64,000 bases of DNA from Tianweitania aestuarii (GTDB lineage Bacteria > Pseudomonadota > Alphaproteobacteria > Rhizobiales > Rhizobiaceae). Each line of letters opens with the position of its first letter. Position 1 is the first letter of the stretch. A program made the position numbers and the translations under genes. Below are positions 25,622 to 33,960 of the stretch, in pieces. The notes under the pieces were generated by a model. The model was not told where the DNA came from. It ran no database searches and was given only the letters and a program-made list of their open reading frames with translations. The stretch is taken from positions 496,001 through 560,000 of the forward strand of contig NZ_JAFMNX010000003.1 of NCBI RefSeq assembly GCF_018457165.1, read 5' to 3'.

Positions 25622-27777
25622 GCCACGGCGACCTGTACGCGGCGACCCGCACGGCGGCGCTGAAGATAGGTGATGACCTTCATCGTCCATTTGGCCTTGA
25701 ACTGGTCCCATTTGGTCGGGTTATGGATCACGTCCGCACGGAAGAAGGACGGGCACAGCACGGCCGCTTCCGCCACTTCGCCGCAATTGCCGCAAGCCAC
25801 GCAGGTGTTGTCGATTGCCGCCACCGGATCGTCGCGCAAGGGATCGTCGAGTACCTTTACCGAAAGCGACGGACAGCCCGAAAGCCGCATGCAGGCGTGA
25901 TCGCCCGTGCACACGTCCTCGTCGACGCCATAGCGCTCCTTGACGACGCGCTCGCCCCCCTTGATCGCCTTGTTGACCAGAGGCTTCACACGGCGCTGCT
26001 TGTTCAGCATGCATTCCGAAGACGCCACGATCACCTTGGGGCCTTCTTCGGTGGAGGTCAGCGCTTCGCGCAGCGTGTCGCGCATCTTGGTGACGTCATA
26101 GGTGCGGTCGATCTGGCGCACCCAGTTGACGCCGATGCCTTCCACCGCCTTGGTAATGGAATTGTTGGTTTGCCGGTTCTTGTTCCATGCGCGCGAAGAC
26201 GGGATGTCCTGCCCGCCGGTGGCCGAGGAATAGAAGTTGTCGACGATAATGAACACGCCGTCATGCTTGTTGAACACGGCGTTGCCGATGCCGGACGTCA
26301 GGCCATTATGCCAAAAACCGCCATCGCCCATGATGGCGATCGACTTCTTGGCGCCCTTGACGTTGAAGGCCGAAGTGGAAGCCGGCCCGAGTCCAAAGCC
26401 CATCGTGGTGGCGCCGATGTTGAAAGGCGGCAGGATGGAAAACAGGTGGCAGCCGATATCCGCCGACACGTGGTGCTCGCCGAGTTCTTCTTCCACCAGT
26501 TTCATGGATGCGAAGATCGGTCGTTCGGGGCAGCCGGTGCAAAGGCCCGGCGGGCGCGGCGGAACGACGTCGCGCAGGCGCTTCACTTCCGGCAGGTCGA
26601 GTACGGGCCGCGCATCGGGCACCGGCGGGCGATTGCCGAGGATCATCGGGTCGTGCTGTTCCAGGAAGGCCTGGATGCCTTCCATCAGAACCTGCGCGGT
26701 GTAATCGCCGCCCATCGGCAGCACATCCTTGCCCGCCACTTTGGTGTTGATGTCTCGGCGGCGCAGAACCGTGTTGATCGCCTGTTCGAGATATTCCGGC
26801 TGGCCTTCTTCCACCATCAGAACGGCATCCTTGCCTCGGCAGAACTCCGCCACTTCCGTGTCGATCACGGGATAGGTCACGTTCATGCAGTAGATCGGCA
26901 GCTTCAACGTGCCATAGGCGTCCGACAGGCCGAGATATTGCAGCGCGCGAATCACGTTGTTGTACATGCCGCCCTGGATCACGATGCCTGTCTTTGCATT
27001 CTCCTGCGGCCCGAAATACTCGTTGAGCTTGTGCTCGTGGATGAAGTCGATCGCGGCCGGCATGCGGACCTTGATCTTCTCCTGTTCCTGGACGTAAGCG
27101 GCCGGCGGCAGAACGATGCGGCTCAGATCGCGCTTCGGGTTGTTCAGCGCGTCCTGCAGCGTGAAGGACGGCTTGACGTTATCCTTGGCGATGAACGAGC
27201 CATGCATGTGGCAGGAGCGCACGCGCACTTCCAGCATCACCGGCGTGTTCGACGCTTCCGAGAGCTGGAAACCTTTTTCGATCATGTCGACGATGCAGGT
27301 ATGGTCGGGGCGCGGATCGAGCAGCCACATCTGCGACTTCATAGCAAAGGCGTGGGTGCGCTCCTGCATGATGGAGGAGCCTTCGCCGTAGTCTTCACCC
27401 ACGATCACCATCGCGCCGCCGGTCACGCCACCTGAAGCCAGGTTGGCAAGCGCATCCGACGCCACATTGGTGCCTACTGTGGATTTCCAGGCGACAGCAC
27501 CGCGCAAGGGATACATCACCGAGGCCGACAGCATGGCGGCCGCCGTGGCTTCGTTGGCCGAACTCTGGAAGTTGACGCCAAGCTCGTCGAGCACATCCTT
27601 GGCATCGGCCAGAACGTCCATCAGGTGGGAAATAGGCGAACCCTGGTAGCCGCCGACATACGACACGCCGGATTGCAGCAGCGCCTTGGTGATGGCCAGA
27701 ATACCTTCACCACGAAATTCCTCACCGTCGCCGAGCCTGAGATCCTCGACTTCTCGCGCAAATGACCGTTCAGCCAT
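25618..27777 (-). CDS. iorA: Indolepyruvate:ferredoxin oxidoreductase, alpha subunit
   Basis: A 719-residue TPP enzyme. The N-terminal pyrimidine domain includes YVGGYQGSPISHLMD; a central block has PPGLCTGCPERPIF; the TPP pyrophosphate domain has IAIMGDGGFWHNGL with VDNFYSSATGGQ. The C-terminus has ferredoxin-like cysteine clusters, VCTGDHACMRLSGCPSL and NTCVACGNCGEVAEAAVLCPSF, for Fe-S centres. It converts transaminated aromatic amino acids to acyl-CoA with reduction of ferredoxin. AGGAGTG precedes the ATG. It is first in an operon with iorB, the thioesterase and two MarR genes, and divergent from the cyclase-family gene. Confidence 0.93.
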   Translation of the reverse strand: MAERSFAREVEDLRLGDGEEFRGEGILAITKALLQSGVSYVGGYQGSPISHLMDVLADAKDVLDELGVNFQSSANEATAAAMLSASVMYPLRGAVAWKSTVGTNVASDALANLASGGVTGGAMVIVGEDYGEGSSIMQERTHAFAMKSQMWLLDPRPDHTCIVDMIEKGFQLSEASNTPVMLEVRVRSCHMHGSFIAKDNVKPSFTLQDALNNPKRDLSRIVLPPAAYVQEQEKIKVRMPAAIDFIHEHKLNEYFGPQENAKTGIVIQGGMYNNVIRALQYLGLSDAYGTLKLPIYCMNVTYPVIDTEVAEFCRGKDAVLMVEEGQPEYLEQAINTVLRRRDINTKVAGKDVLPMGGDYTAQVLMEGIQAFLEQHDPMILGNRPPVPDARPVLDLPEVKRLRDVVPPRPPGLCTGCPERPIFASMKLVEEELGEHHVSADIGCHLFSILPPFNIGATTMGFGLGPASTSAFNVKGAKKSIAIMGDGGFWHNGLTSGIGNAVFNKHDGVFIIVDNFYSSATGGQDIPSSRAWNKNRQTNNSITKAVEGIGVNWVRQIDRTYDVTKMRDTLREALTSTEEGPKVIVASSECMLNKQRRVKPLVNKAIKGGERVVKERYGVDEDVCTGDHACMRLSGCPSLSVKVLDDPLRDDPVAAIDNTCVACGNCGEVAEAAVLCPSFFRADVIHNPTKWDQFKAKWTMKVITYLQRRRAGRRVQVAVA

Positions 27778-27807
27778 CGAACACTCCTGGTAAACCAGCC
27801 AGAGAAA

Positions 27808-27821
27808 TATGCTTTAGCATA
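27808..27821. promoter_or_regulatory. Candidate MarR operator TATGC-N4-GCATA (iorA side)
   Basis: An inverted repeat with arms TATGC (27808-27812) and GCATA (27817-27821), preceded by AA, 31 bases upstream of the iorA start codon. A near copy (TTTGC-N4-GCATA) lies 147 bases away in the same divergent region. AT-rich short palindromes of this size are typical MarR sites, and the operon encodes two MarR proteins. Binding is inferred. Confidence 0.45.
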
Positions 27822-27954
27822 GATTTAGCGGTGAACCGCGTCAATCTGCCAGTTCGAGAGCTGATCAGAACGTCGGCAAAGACAGCGAAATGATGCCTGG
27901 GAAACACCGCGTGATTTGCCGTCATGCCGATCGCCGATCACCCCTGAAGAGATG

Positions 27955-27968
27955 TTTGCATACGCATA
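27955..27968. promoter_or_regulatory. Candidate MarR operator TTTGC-N4-GCATA (cyclase side)
   Basis: A near copy of the iorA-side repeat: reverse-complemented, it shares AATATGC-N4-GCA. It lies 100 bases upstream of the cyclase-family start, so the two sites flank the two divergent promoters. The remaining sequence of the 290-base intergenic region shows nothing else that I can name. Confidence 0.4.
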
Positions 27969-28067
27969 TTTTTACGTCTAGTCTTTCTCCCGGGAACAGC
28001 CTGTCCGCCTCCTCATGAACCGCTGTCGTGGCGCTGGCACATCTGCTTGATCGAAGGGAGTTTCTTT

Positions 28068-28859
28068 ATGACTGCTGCAAACGCGCTCGGCCAACTGACG
28101 GAATTGCTGGTAAGCGGAGGGGTAGAGGTGGTCGACCTGACGGCACCACTCGGACCGAACACGCCGCTCCTGAAGCTGCCGCCCGAGCTTGCCAAGGATA
28201 CCCCCAAGATCGAGATCCACCGCATCTCGGAATATGATCAGGACGGTCCGTTCTGGGCCTGGAACTGGCTCAAGGTCGGAGAACATTCCGGCACACATTT
28301 CGATGCGCCGCATCACTGGATCACGGGCAAGGACTTTTCCGACGGTTTCACCGACACGATCCCGGTGAAGAACTTCGTTGCGCCGGTAAACGTCATCGAC
28401 TGCTCGCAGCAGACCGCCGAAAACCCCGATTTCCTCCTGACCGCCGAAGGCGTAAAGGCCTGGGAAGCCGCCAATGGCGAGATCAAGCCGGGTGAGTGGG
28501 TGGTGATGCGCACCGATTGGGACAAGCGCAACGAGTCGGAGGACGCCTTCCTCAACGCCGATGAAAACGGACCACATTCGCCCGGACCATCACCCGACTG
28601 CATCCAGTATATCCTGGAAAAGGGCGCGATCGGCTGGGGAACGCAGTGCATCGGCACGGATGCGGGCGCTGCCGGCGGATTCGAGCCGCCATTCCCGGCG
28701 CACAACCTCCTGCACAAGAACAACCGGTATGGTCTGGCGAGCCTCGTGAACCTCGACAAGCTGCCGGCAAAGGGCGCGATCCTGATCGTTGCGCCCCTGA
28801 AGATCGTACAGGGCACCGGCAGCCCGGTGCGTGCTCTGGCGCTTGTTTCAAAGGCCTGA
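28068..28859 (+). CDS. Cyclase family protein (metal-dependent hydrolase, KynB/polyketide cyclase-like)
   Basis: A 263-residue protein of the cyclase/KynB superfamily. The hallmark metal motif is present as GEHSGTHFDAPHHW (H.GTH.D.P.H), preceded by VVDLTAPLGPNTP and followed by VVMRTDWDKR and IGTDAG. Family members hydrolyse formyl-kynurenine, isatin or lactones, using zinc or manganese. ATG 28068 has GAAGGGAG 7 bases upstream and is preferred over an upstream TTG. It is divergent from the indolepyruvate oxidoreductase operon and probably acts on a related indolic or aromatic intermediate. Isatin hydrolase is one alternative. Confidence 0.85.
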   Translation: MTAANALGQLTELLVSGGVEVVDLTAPLGPNTPLLKLPPELAKDTPKIEIHRISEYDQDGPFWAWNWLKVGEHSGTHFDAPHHWITGKDFSDGFTDTIPVKNFVAPVNVIDCSQQTAENPDFLLTAEGVKAWEAANGEIKPGEWVVMRTDWDKRNESEDAFLNADENGPHSPGPSPDCIQYILEKGAIGWGTQCIGTDAGAAGGFEPPFPAHNLLHKNNRYGLASLVNLDKLPAKGAILIVAPLKIVQGTGSPVRALALVSKA

Positions 28860-29011
28860 TCGGGCGTAACCGCCGATCACATCACCATCGGAGGCAGCAG
28901 CAACAGCGTTGTTGCCGCTTCCGATCTCTTCGGCGAGGTGTGCGTGATGCGGCGGGCAAAGCGGGTCATGGAACCTGCAGGCGATCGGGCAGGGAACGGC
29001 GTGCCCGTTTG

Positions 29012-30253
29012 CTAAAGGATATCGGTAATGGCCGCGTCGAAGCGCGCGATCTCATCGGCTGAGTTGTAGTGAACCAGCGAAATGCGCAAGGCACCGCTGG
29101 ACATGGCAAGGCCGAGGCGGGCCATCAGGCGGGGCGCAAACATGTGGCCGTCACGCACCGCGACGTCCCTGTCGGCCAGCGCCTGGGCAATCGCACCGGG
29201 CGCGTGGCCGGGCAGGTTGAAGCAGATCGTCGGTACACGCTCCATCGTGCAGGCGGGATCGGCGATGCCGTAGATGGTGGCGCCGTGGCGGTGCAGCACG
29301 TCGAGGCTGCGGGCCGACAGGTCCTGCTCGTAAGCCTGGATCGCGTTCATCGCGGCAACGAGGGCATCGCGCCGCGAGGCTGTTTCGGACACGAATTGCT
29401 GCCCAAGCGTTTCGAGATAGCGGATGGCCGCCGCCATGCCGGCCACGTTCTCGTAAACGAAGGTGCCGACCTCGATCTTGAACGGCGGTTCGTTCGGGAT
29501 GAAGTCTTCGCGGAAGGTCGGCAGCGCGCGCAGCTTGTCGAGCTTGCCCCACATGAAGCCCATATGCGGCGAGAACGTCTTGTAGCCGGAGCAAACGAGA
29601 TAGTCGCAATCCCAGGCCTGCACGTCGATCAAACCATGCGGGCCAAAATGAACGCAATCCACGAACACTTCGGCGCCGGCCTGATGCGCGGCATCGGCGA
29701 TGTCGCGGATGTCGACCAGCGTGCCGAGGGCATGGGAAGCGCGGGTAAATGCCACCAGTCGGGTGCGGCTGTTCAGCAGCGGACGAAGATCGTCGAGATG
29801 GAGCCTGCCATCAGGGCGCATGCGCCACCACACGATGCGCGCGCCGAGCGGCTCCAAGGCGAGCCATGTGGCAATGTTGGCGTCGTGGTCGAGATCGGTG
29901 ACGATGATTTCGTTGCGGGTGCCGAGCATCTGACCGATGCCGAGGCTGACCAGGCGAATAAACGACGTCGCATTCATGCCGAACGAGACTTCCGACGGAT
30001 GAGCGGCGTTGAGAAAGAGCGCAACGGTTTCGCGCGCGTCGGCGACCGACTGATCCACAGCCACGCTCTGGCGATAACGCCCGCCGCGCTGCACGTTGTG
30101 CTGCAGGAGATGGATGTGGATCGCGTCGAACACTCCTTGCGGCACCTGTGCGCCGGCTGCGTTGTCGAAAAAGATGGTCGAGCCGGATTGCGCCAGCGCA
30201 GGAAATTGCGCCCGCACATGATCGAGCGGAAAGACGGCCGGCGAGGTGTTCAT
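29012..30253 (-). CDS. Class V aminotransferase, cysteine desulfurase-like, without the catalytic cysteine
   Basis: A 413-residue fold-type I PLP protein resembling NifS/SufS. Features are [43 protein letters not shown] and the PLP lysine in [16 protein letters not shown]. In cysteine desulfurases the region before the C-terminal domain carries a mobile catalytic Cys; here it reads [12 protein letters not shown] with no Cys, so sulfur transfer is unlikely. A lyase, racemase or aminotransferase role on an imported amino acid is more likely. It is 9 bases after the ABC ATPase stop and the last gene of the importer operon. Confidence 0.82.
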   Translation of the reverse strand: MNTSPAVFPLDHVRAQFPALAQSGSTIFFDNAAGAQVPQGVFDAIHIHLLQHNVQRGGRYRQSVAVDQSVADARETVALFLNAAHPSEVSFGMNATSFIRLVSLGIGQMLGTRNEIIVTDLDHDANIATWLALEPLGARIVWWRMRPDGRLHLDDLRPLLNSRTRLVAFTRASHALGTLVDIRDIADAAHQAGAEVFVDCVHFGPHGLIDVQAWDCDYLVCSGYKTFSPHMGFMWGKLDKLRALPTFREDFIPNEPPFKIEVGTFVYENVAGMAAAIRYLETLGQQFVSETASRRDALVAAMNAIQAYEQDLSARSLDVLHRHGATIYGIADPACTMERVPTICFNLPGHAPGAIAQALADRDVAVRDGHMFAPRLMARLGLAMSSGALRISLVHYNSADEIARFDAAITDIL

Positions 30254-30262
30254 TGAAGCGGC

Positions 30263-31033
30263 CTAGTGCATGATCTGGTTGAGGAAGGCGCGGGCGCGCG
30301 GTTCCTGCGGACTGGCGAAGAAGGCCTCCGGCGGCGCGACTTCCTTGATCTGCCCTTGATCCATGAAGATCACGCGGTCGGCCACTTCGCGCGCAAAGCC
30401 CATCTCATGGGTCACCACCACCATGGTCATACCTTCATCGGCGAGCCCGATCATCGTATCCAGCACTTCGCGGACCATTTCGGGGTCGAGCGCCGAGGTC
30501 GGCTCGTCGAACAGCATGATCTTCGGCTTCATGCAAAGGGAACGCGAAATGGCCGCGCGCTGCTGCTGTCCACCGGAAAGCTGGAACGGGTACTTGTTGG
30601 CGTGTTCGGCGATCTTGACGCGCTCAAGATAGTGCATGGCCCGGTCTTCCGCTTCCCGCTTCGGCACCTTGCGCACCGAGATCGGCGAGACCGTGCAATT
30701 TTCGAGGATGGTGAGATGGGGGAAAAGGTTGAAGTGCTGGAACACCATGCCGACGTCCTGGCGCACCTCGTCGAGCTTTTTCATGCCCGGCGTCAGTTCG
30801 ATGCCGTTGACGATCAGCGTGCCGCTGACATGAGTTTCCAGCTGATTGATGGTGCGGATCAGCGTGGACTTGCCGGACCCCGAAGGTCCGCACAAGACGA
30901 TGCGTTCTCCATAGGAGACATGAATATCGATGTCGCGCAACGCCTGGTAGGCACCGTACCACTTGTTGATCCCCGTCATGCTGACCGCCGGAACGCCGTT
31001 GAAGTCGATTTTGTGCGGGTGAGCAGACGTCAT
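30263..31033 (-). CDS. Polar amino acid ABC transporter ATP-binding protein
   Basis: A 256-residue ATPase of the GlnQ/HisP type: Walker [11 protein letters not shown]-loop [13 protein letters not shown], signature [15 protein letters not shown], Walker [14 protein letters not shown] and switch His [17 protein letters not shown]. The frame is open further upstream, but ATG 31033 gives the normal family N-terminus. It works with the permease at 31089 and binding protein at 31836. Confidence 0.92.
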   Translation of the reverse strand: MTSAHPHKIDFNGVPAVSMTGINKWYGAYQALRDIDIHVSYGERIVLCGPSGSGKSTLIRTINQLETHVSGTLIVNGIELTPGMKKLDEVRQDVGMVFQHFNLFPHLTILENCTVSPISVRKVPKREAEDRAMHYLERVKIAEHANKYPFQLSGGQQQRAAISRSLCMKPKIMLFDEPTSALDPEMVREVLDTMIGLADEGMTMVVVTHEMGFAREVADRVIFMDQGQIKEVAPPEAFFASPQEPRARAFLNQIMH

Positions 31034-31088
31034 GAGGGCCTCGATAGGGAGCGAGCCGGAAACCGTGTGAGAGCGGCGAGGCGGTGGA

Positions 31089-31763
31089 TCACCGCGCGTA
31101 AAGGCGCTGGTTGCGGCCTTCGAGATAGCCGACGATACGCACAAGCGGCCAAAGCAGCACGAGATAGATGATGGCGGCACCGATCAGCGGTGTCGGATTG
31201 GCCATCAGGGCTTGCGTGTCCTGCGCCTGCTTGAGCAGGTCGGGCATGGCGACAACGGAAGCCAGCGCCGTGTCCTTGAAGACGGCAATGGAGTTGGACG
31301 TCAGCGGCGGGATGATCACCTTGATCGCCTGCGGCAGGATGATCTTGCGCATGCTCATCCAGAACGGCATGCCGAGCGTCGCGGCGGCTTCGAACTGGCC
31401 GGCTGGCACGTTCTGAATGCCCGCGCGGCAGACTTCGGCGGTAAACGCCGCCAGCACCATGGACAGCGCCCACAACGCCGACACGAAGGAATTCAGCCGA
31501 ATTCCGATAAAGGGCAGGGCGTAGTAGATCAGGATCAGCAGCACCAGGATCGGCAGGGCGCGAAAGATGTCGATATAGCCGATCGCCAGAAGCTGGATCG
31601 GACGCGGCGCATACAAGCGCACGAGGCATAGAAGCAGGCCGCAGAACGTGCCAAGCAGAATGCTGGCCACGCCCAGCATGATCGTGTTGCCCAGACCCCG
31701 CATCAGAATGGGGAAAGAGCGGATCAGGATGTCCCAGTTAAAGAAGGTCTCGATCAGTTCCAT
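31089..31763 (-). CDS. Polar amino acid ABC transporter permease
   Basis: A 224-residue HisMQ-type permease with about five membrane helices ([25 protein letters not shown] and others). The cytoplasmic coupling motif is [22 protein letters not shown], and the helix containing [19 protein letters not shown] is typical. Only one permease gene is present, so the channel is presumably a homodimer. A hairpin separates it from the binding-protein gene upstream. Confidence 0.92.
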   Translation of the reverse strand: MELIETFFNWDILIRSFPILMRGLGNTIMLGVASILLGTFCGLLLCLVRLYAPRPIQLLAIGYIDIFRALPILVLLILIYYALPFIGIRLNSFVSALWALSMVLAAFTAEVCRAGIQNVPAGQFEAAATLGMPFWMSMRKIILPQAIKVIIPPLTSNSIAVFKDTALASVVAMPDLLKQAQDTQALMANPTPLIGAAIIYLVLLWPLVRIVGYLEGRNQRLYAR

Positions 31764-31796
31764 GGGACAAATCCGGAGCGGTGGAGAACAGGAAGC

Positions 31797-31824
31797 GAAG
31801 CGCCGCGCATCGAGGCGGCGCTTC
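31797..31824 (-). terminator. Intercistronic hairpin between binding-protein and permease genes
   Basis: A perfect 10-base stem (GAAGCGCCGC / GCGGCGCTTC) with an 8-base loop lies 12 bases after the binding-protein stop and before the permease. There is no T tract. Such hairpins often act as partial terminators or mRNA stabilisers that keep binding protein in excess of the membrane components, which is my interpretation here. Confidence 0.55.
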
Positions 31825-31835
31825 GTTGAAGGCGA

Positions 31836-32630
31836 TTACTGCGCGGTTGGCACGTCGGAAGGCGTGACCGTGCTGGTGCCGGCTTCAGGCGCCACGCCAA
31901 ACCACTTCTCGTGGATCTTGGCCATCGTGCCATCGGTCTTCATGGCGGAGATCGCTTCATTGATCTCCGGCAGCATCGGCAGATCCTTCTTGGCCATCAT
32001 CGCGAAGCGCTCACCGGTCGGGATGCGAACGAGAACCTTGAGAGCCTGGATCTTCTTGATGGCATACTGGAAGCCGGCGAGTTCGCCCGCGCCGCCATCG
32101 ATGCGGCCGTTCTGCACGTCGAGCAGAAGATCCTGCTGGGCATTGTAGCTCGTCACATCGGCAATGCCGTATTTTTCGGCGTTTTCCTTGGCCCACTTGT
32201 CGCCGGTCGTACCGGCAACAACGCCGATGGTCTTGCCCTTCAGGTCTTCCAGCGTTGCGATCTCGGTACCCTGACGGCCGACGATCGTGCCGTCGCTGTC
32301 ATAGTAAGCCTGCGTGAAGGACTGGTTCTGCAGCCGTTCATTAGTAATGGAGATCGAGGAGATCGCGAAGTCGATGCGACCCGAAGCGGTGGCAGCAAAC
32401 AAGGCCTGGAAGCCCAGTTCCTGGAATTCGACGCCTTTGCCGATGCGTTTGGCGGCTTCGGTCGCCACATCCACTTCATAACCTTCAAAGGTGCCCGCTT
32501 CGTTTTTGAACTCCCAGGGCGGATTGGCGGCATAAGCGCCAACAACCACATTCTCCTGAGCCTGCGATGGCAGGGCAAAGGCGCTGAGCGCGGCGAAGGC
32601 CATACCGACAAGGACGATGCGTTTCATCAT
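31836..32630 (-). CDS. Periplasmic polar amino acid-binding protein (SBP family 3)
   Basis: A 264-residue family 3 binding protein. The signal peptide MKRIVLVGMAFAALSAFALPSQA has cleavage predicted before QENV. The mature part has AANPPWEFKNEAGTFEGYEVDVA, the PBP signature FQALFAATASGRIDFAISSIS and LKGKTIGVVAGTTGDKW. Tandem ATGs at 32630 and 32627 follow GGGAAAG. The ligand is unknown; the neighbouring PLP enzymes suggest an aromatic or modified amino acid. The decayed fragment at 10461 is a relic of a close relative. Confidence 0.93.
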   Translation of the reverse strand: MMKRIVLVGMAFAALSAFALPSQAQENVVVGAYAANPPWEFKNEAGTFEGYEVDVATEAAKRIGKGVEFQELGFQALFAATASGRIDFAISSISITNERLQNQSFTQAYYDSDGTIVGRQGTEIATLEDLKGKTIGVVAGTTGDKWAKENAEKYGIADVTSYNAQQDLLLDVQNGRIDGGAGELAGFQYAIKKIQALKVLVRIPTGERFAMMAKKDLPMLPEINEAISAMKTDGTMAKIHEKWFGVAPEAGTSTVTPSDVPTAQ

Positions 32631-32714
32631 GTTCTTTCCCCTTTTTGTTCCGGTCGTGCCGGTGATTACGCCACCATGGCCCATTGGCAGGCCATCGGTT
32701 GCTTTTGTTATGCG

Positions 32715-33839
32715 TCAGGCGGTGCGCAACAGGGCGATCAGCCGTTCCTCCAGCGCATCCACCGCTTCGGGCGTCGTGACGATACCCGGCGACAAACGCA
32801 GCGTACGTCCGCGTGCGTCGGTGTAAAGCTCGGCCGCGCGCAAGGAAGCGACGATCTCGGCAGGATTGGCATGGTCCGGCAGGGTGATCATCACACTGCC
32901 GCCGCGCTCATTCGGATCGGCCGGCGAGGCGAGCGTCCAGCCGTTTGCATGGGCCATGGCGACCAACCGCTCCGTATGCGTGCGGTTTTGTTGTGCGATC
33001 GCTGCGATACCGGTTTGCTCCACCCATCGAAGTCCGGGCAGCGACGCCACGCTTGCCAAAATCGCCGGCGTGCCATGATCGAACCGGCGCGCATCGCCCG
33101 CATAAGTAAACTTGTCGAGGTCCCAGGAGAAAGGGTTCTCCTGGCTGAACCAGCCGCGCAGTTCGGGCTCGCACTGGGTGAGTAGATCAGGCCGCACTTG
33201 GAGGATGCCGGCACCTGACGTGCCGCACAGCCACTTCAGTGAAGTGGAAACAATGAAGTCGACGGCAAGATCGGCGACCGAGAACGGCAGAACGCCAACA
33301 CCTTGCGTGATATCGACGCCAACAAGCGAGCCCATGGCGCGACCATGCTCGGAAAGCCGCTTCAAGTCGCAGCGATGCGATGTTGTTGAGGACACGAAGG
33401 TCAGCAAAGCCAGTCCGACATCGCTGCCCCATTGCTCCAGAATGTCTTCGTCGCGCACCCAGGTCTCATTGGGGCGGAGGGGGACGGTATGGAGGACGAA
33501 GCCGAACCGATCCTGAAGCTTGTTCAAGAGGAAATGAAGGCTCGGGAAACAATCGGCCGCCACAAGCACGCGCTTGCCCCGCAACGTGCCTTCGGGCAAC
33601 CCGCCGATGAGGCTGAACAAGGCCGTGGTGACGTTTTCAGCTGTGGTCAGGCTGGATCCCGGGGCCTCGATCAGGCGCTGCCATGCTTCGATAAAGGCTT
33701 GCCGTGCCTTGAGGGCGTAGGGCCATTGCGCGTCATCTTCAGCCGACCAGGCATCAGAGAACTGCGTCAGGGCCTGCGTCATCGCCCCTGCCTTGCCGGG
33801 AAACGTGCCAATGGAATGATAAAGAAAATAACCCGACAT
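32715..33839 (-). CDS. Class V PLP-dependent enzyme, kynureninase-like
   Basis: A 374-residue fold-type I PLP protein. The PLP-contact Asp is in VGVDITQGVGVLP and the Schiff-base Lys in FIVSTSLKWLCGTSGAGILQV. The C-terminal half has GWFSQENPFSWDL and ARRFDHGTPAI, the block most like kynureninase (GW...F....RF..GTP). It may cleave or transaminate the amino acid imported by the following transporter. GGGAGG precedes the ATG, and a perfect GntR-type palindrome sits directly upstream. No tryptophan dioxygenase is in the window, so a true kynurenine pathway is not supported. Confidence 0.8.
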   Translation of the reverse strand: MSGYFLYHSIGTFPGKAGAMTQALTQFSDAWSAEDDAQWPYALKARQAFIEAWQRLIEAPGSSLTTAENVTTALFSLIGGLPEGTLRGKRVLVAADCFPSLHFLLNKLQDRFGFVLHTVPLRPNETWVRDEDILEQWGSDVGLALLTFVSSTTSHRCDLKRLSEHGRAMGSLVGVDITQGVGVLPFSVADLAVDFIVSTSLKWLCGTSGAGILQVRPDLLTQCEPELRGWFSQENPFSWDLDKFTYAGDARRFDHGTPAILASVASLPGLRWVEQTGIAAIAQQNRTHTERLVAMAHANGWTLASPADPNERGGSVMITLPDHANPAEIVASLRAAELYTDARGRTLRLSPGIVTTPEAVDALEERLIALLRTA

Positions 33840-33851
33840 CAGCGCCTCCCG

Positions 33852-33869
33852 ATTTGATCAAATGATCAT
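33852..33869. promoter_or_regulatory. Candidate GntR/FCD operator (ATTTGATCAAATGATCAT)
   Basis: Contains the perfect palindrome ATTTGATCAAAT (33852-33863), identical to 2350-2361, with an overlapping TGATCA extension. It is 13 bases upstream of the kynureninase-like start codon, so a bound repressor would block transcription start or initiation. The GntR paralogue is encoded immediately upstream at 33961. Confidence 0.6.
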
Positions 33870-33960
33870 GTTAGGAGGAGGTCGTCAACTGCTACGCTTG
33901 CTCATGCGCGCTTCTTGGTGCCGTTCAGAAAAGGCCCAACCCACAGCCGGGGTAAGAGGC

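Noticed and set aside
25723-27435. Long open frame antisense to iorA
   Set aside because: The sense strand encodes a complete iorA with all TPP and Fe-S motifs; the antisense translation has no recognisable domain.
20109-33839. Complete kynurenine pathway
   Set aside because: No tryptophan 2,3-dioxygenase or later steps are in the window; the similarity of single enzymes does not support naming the pathway.
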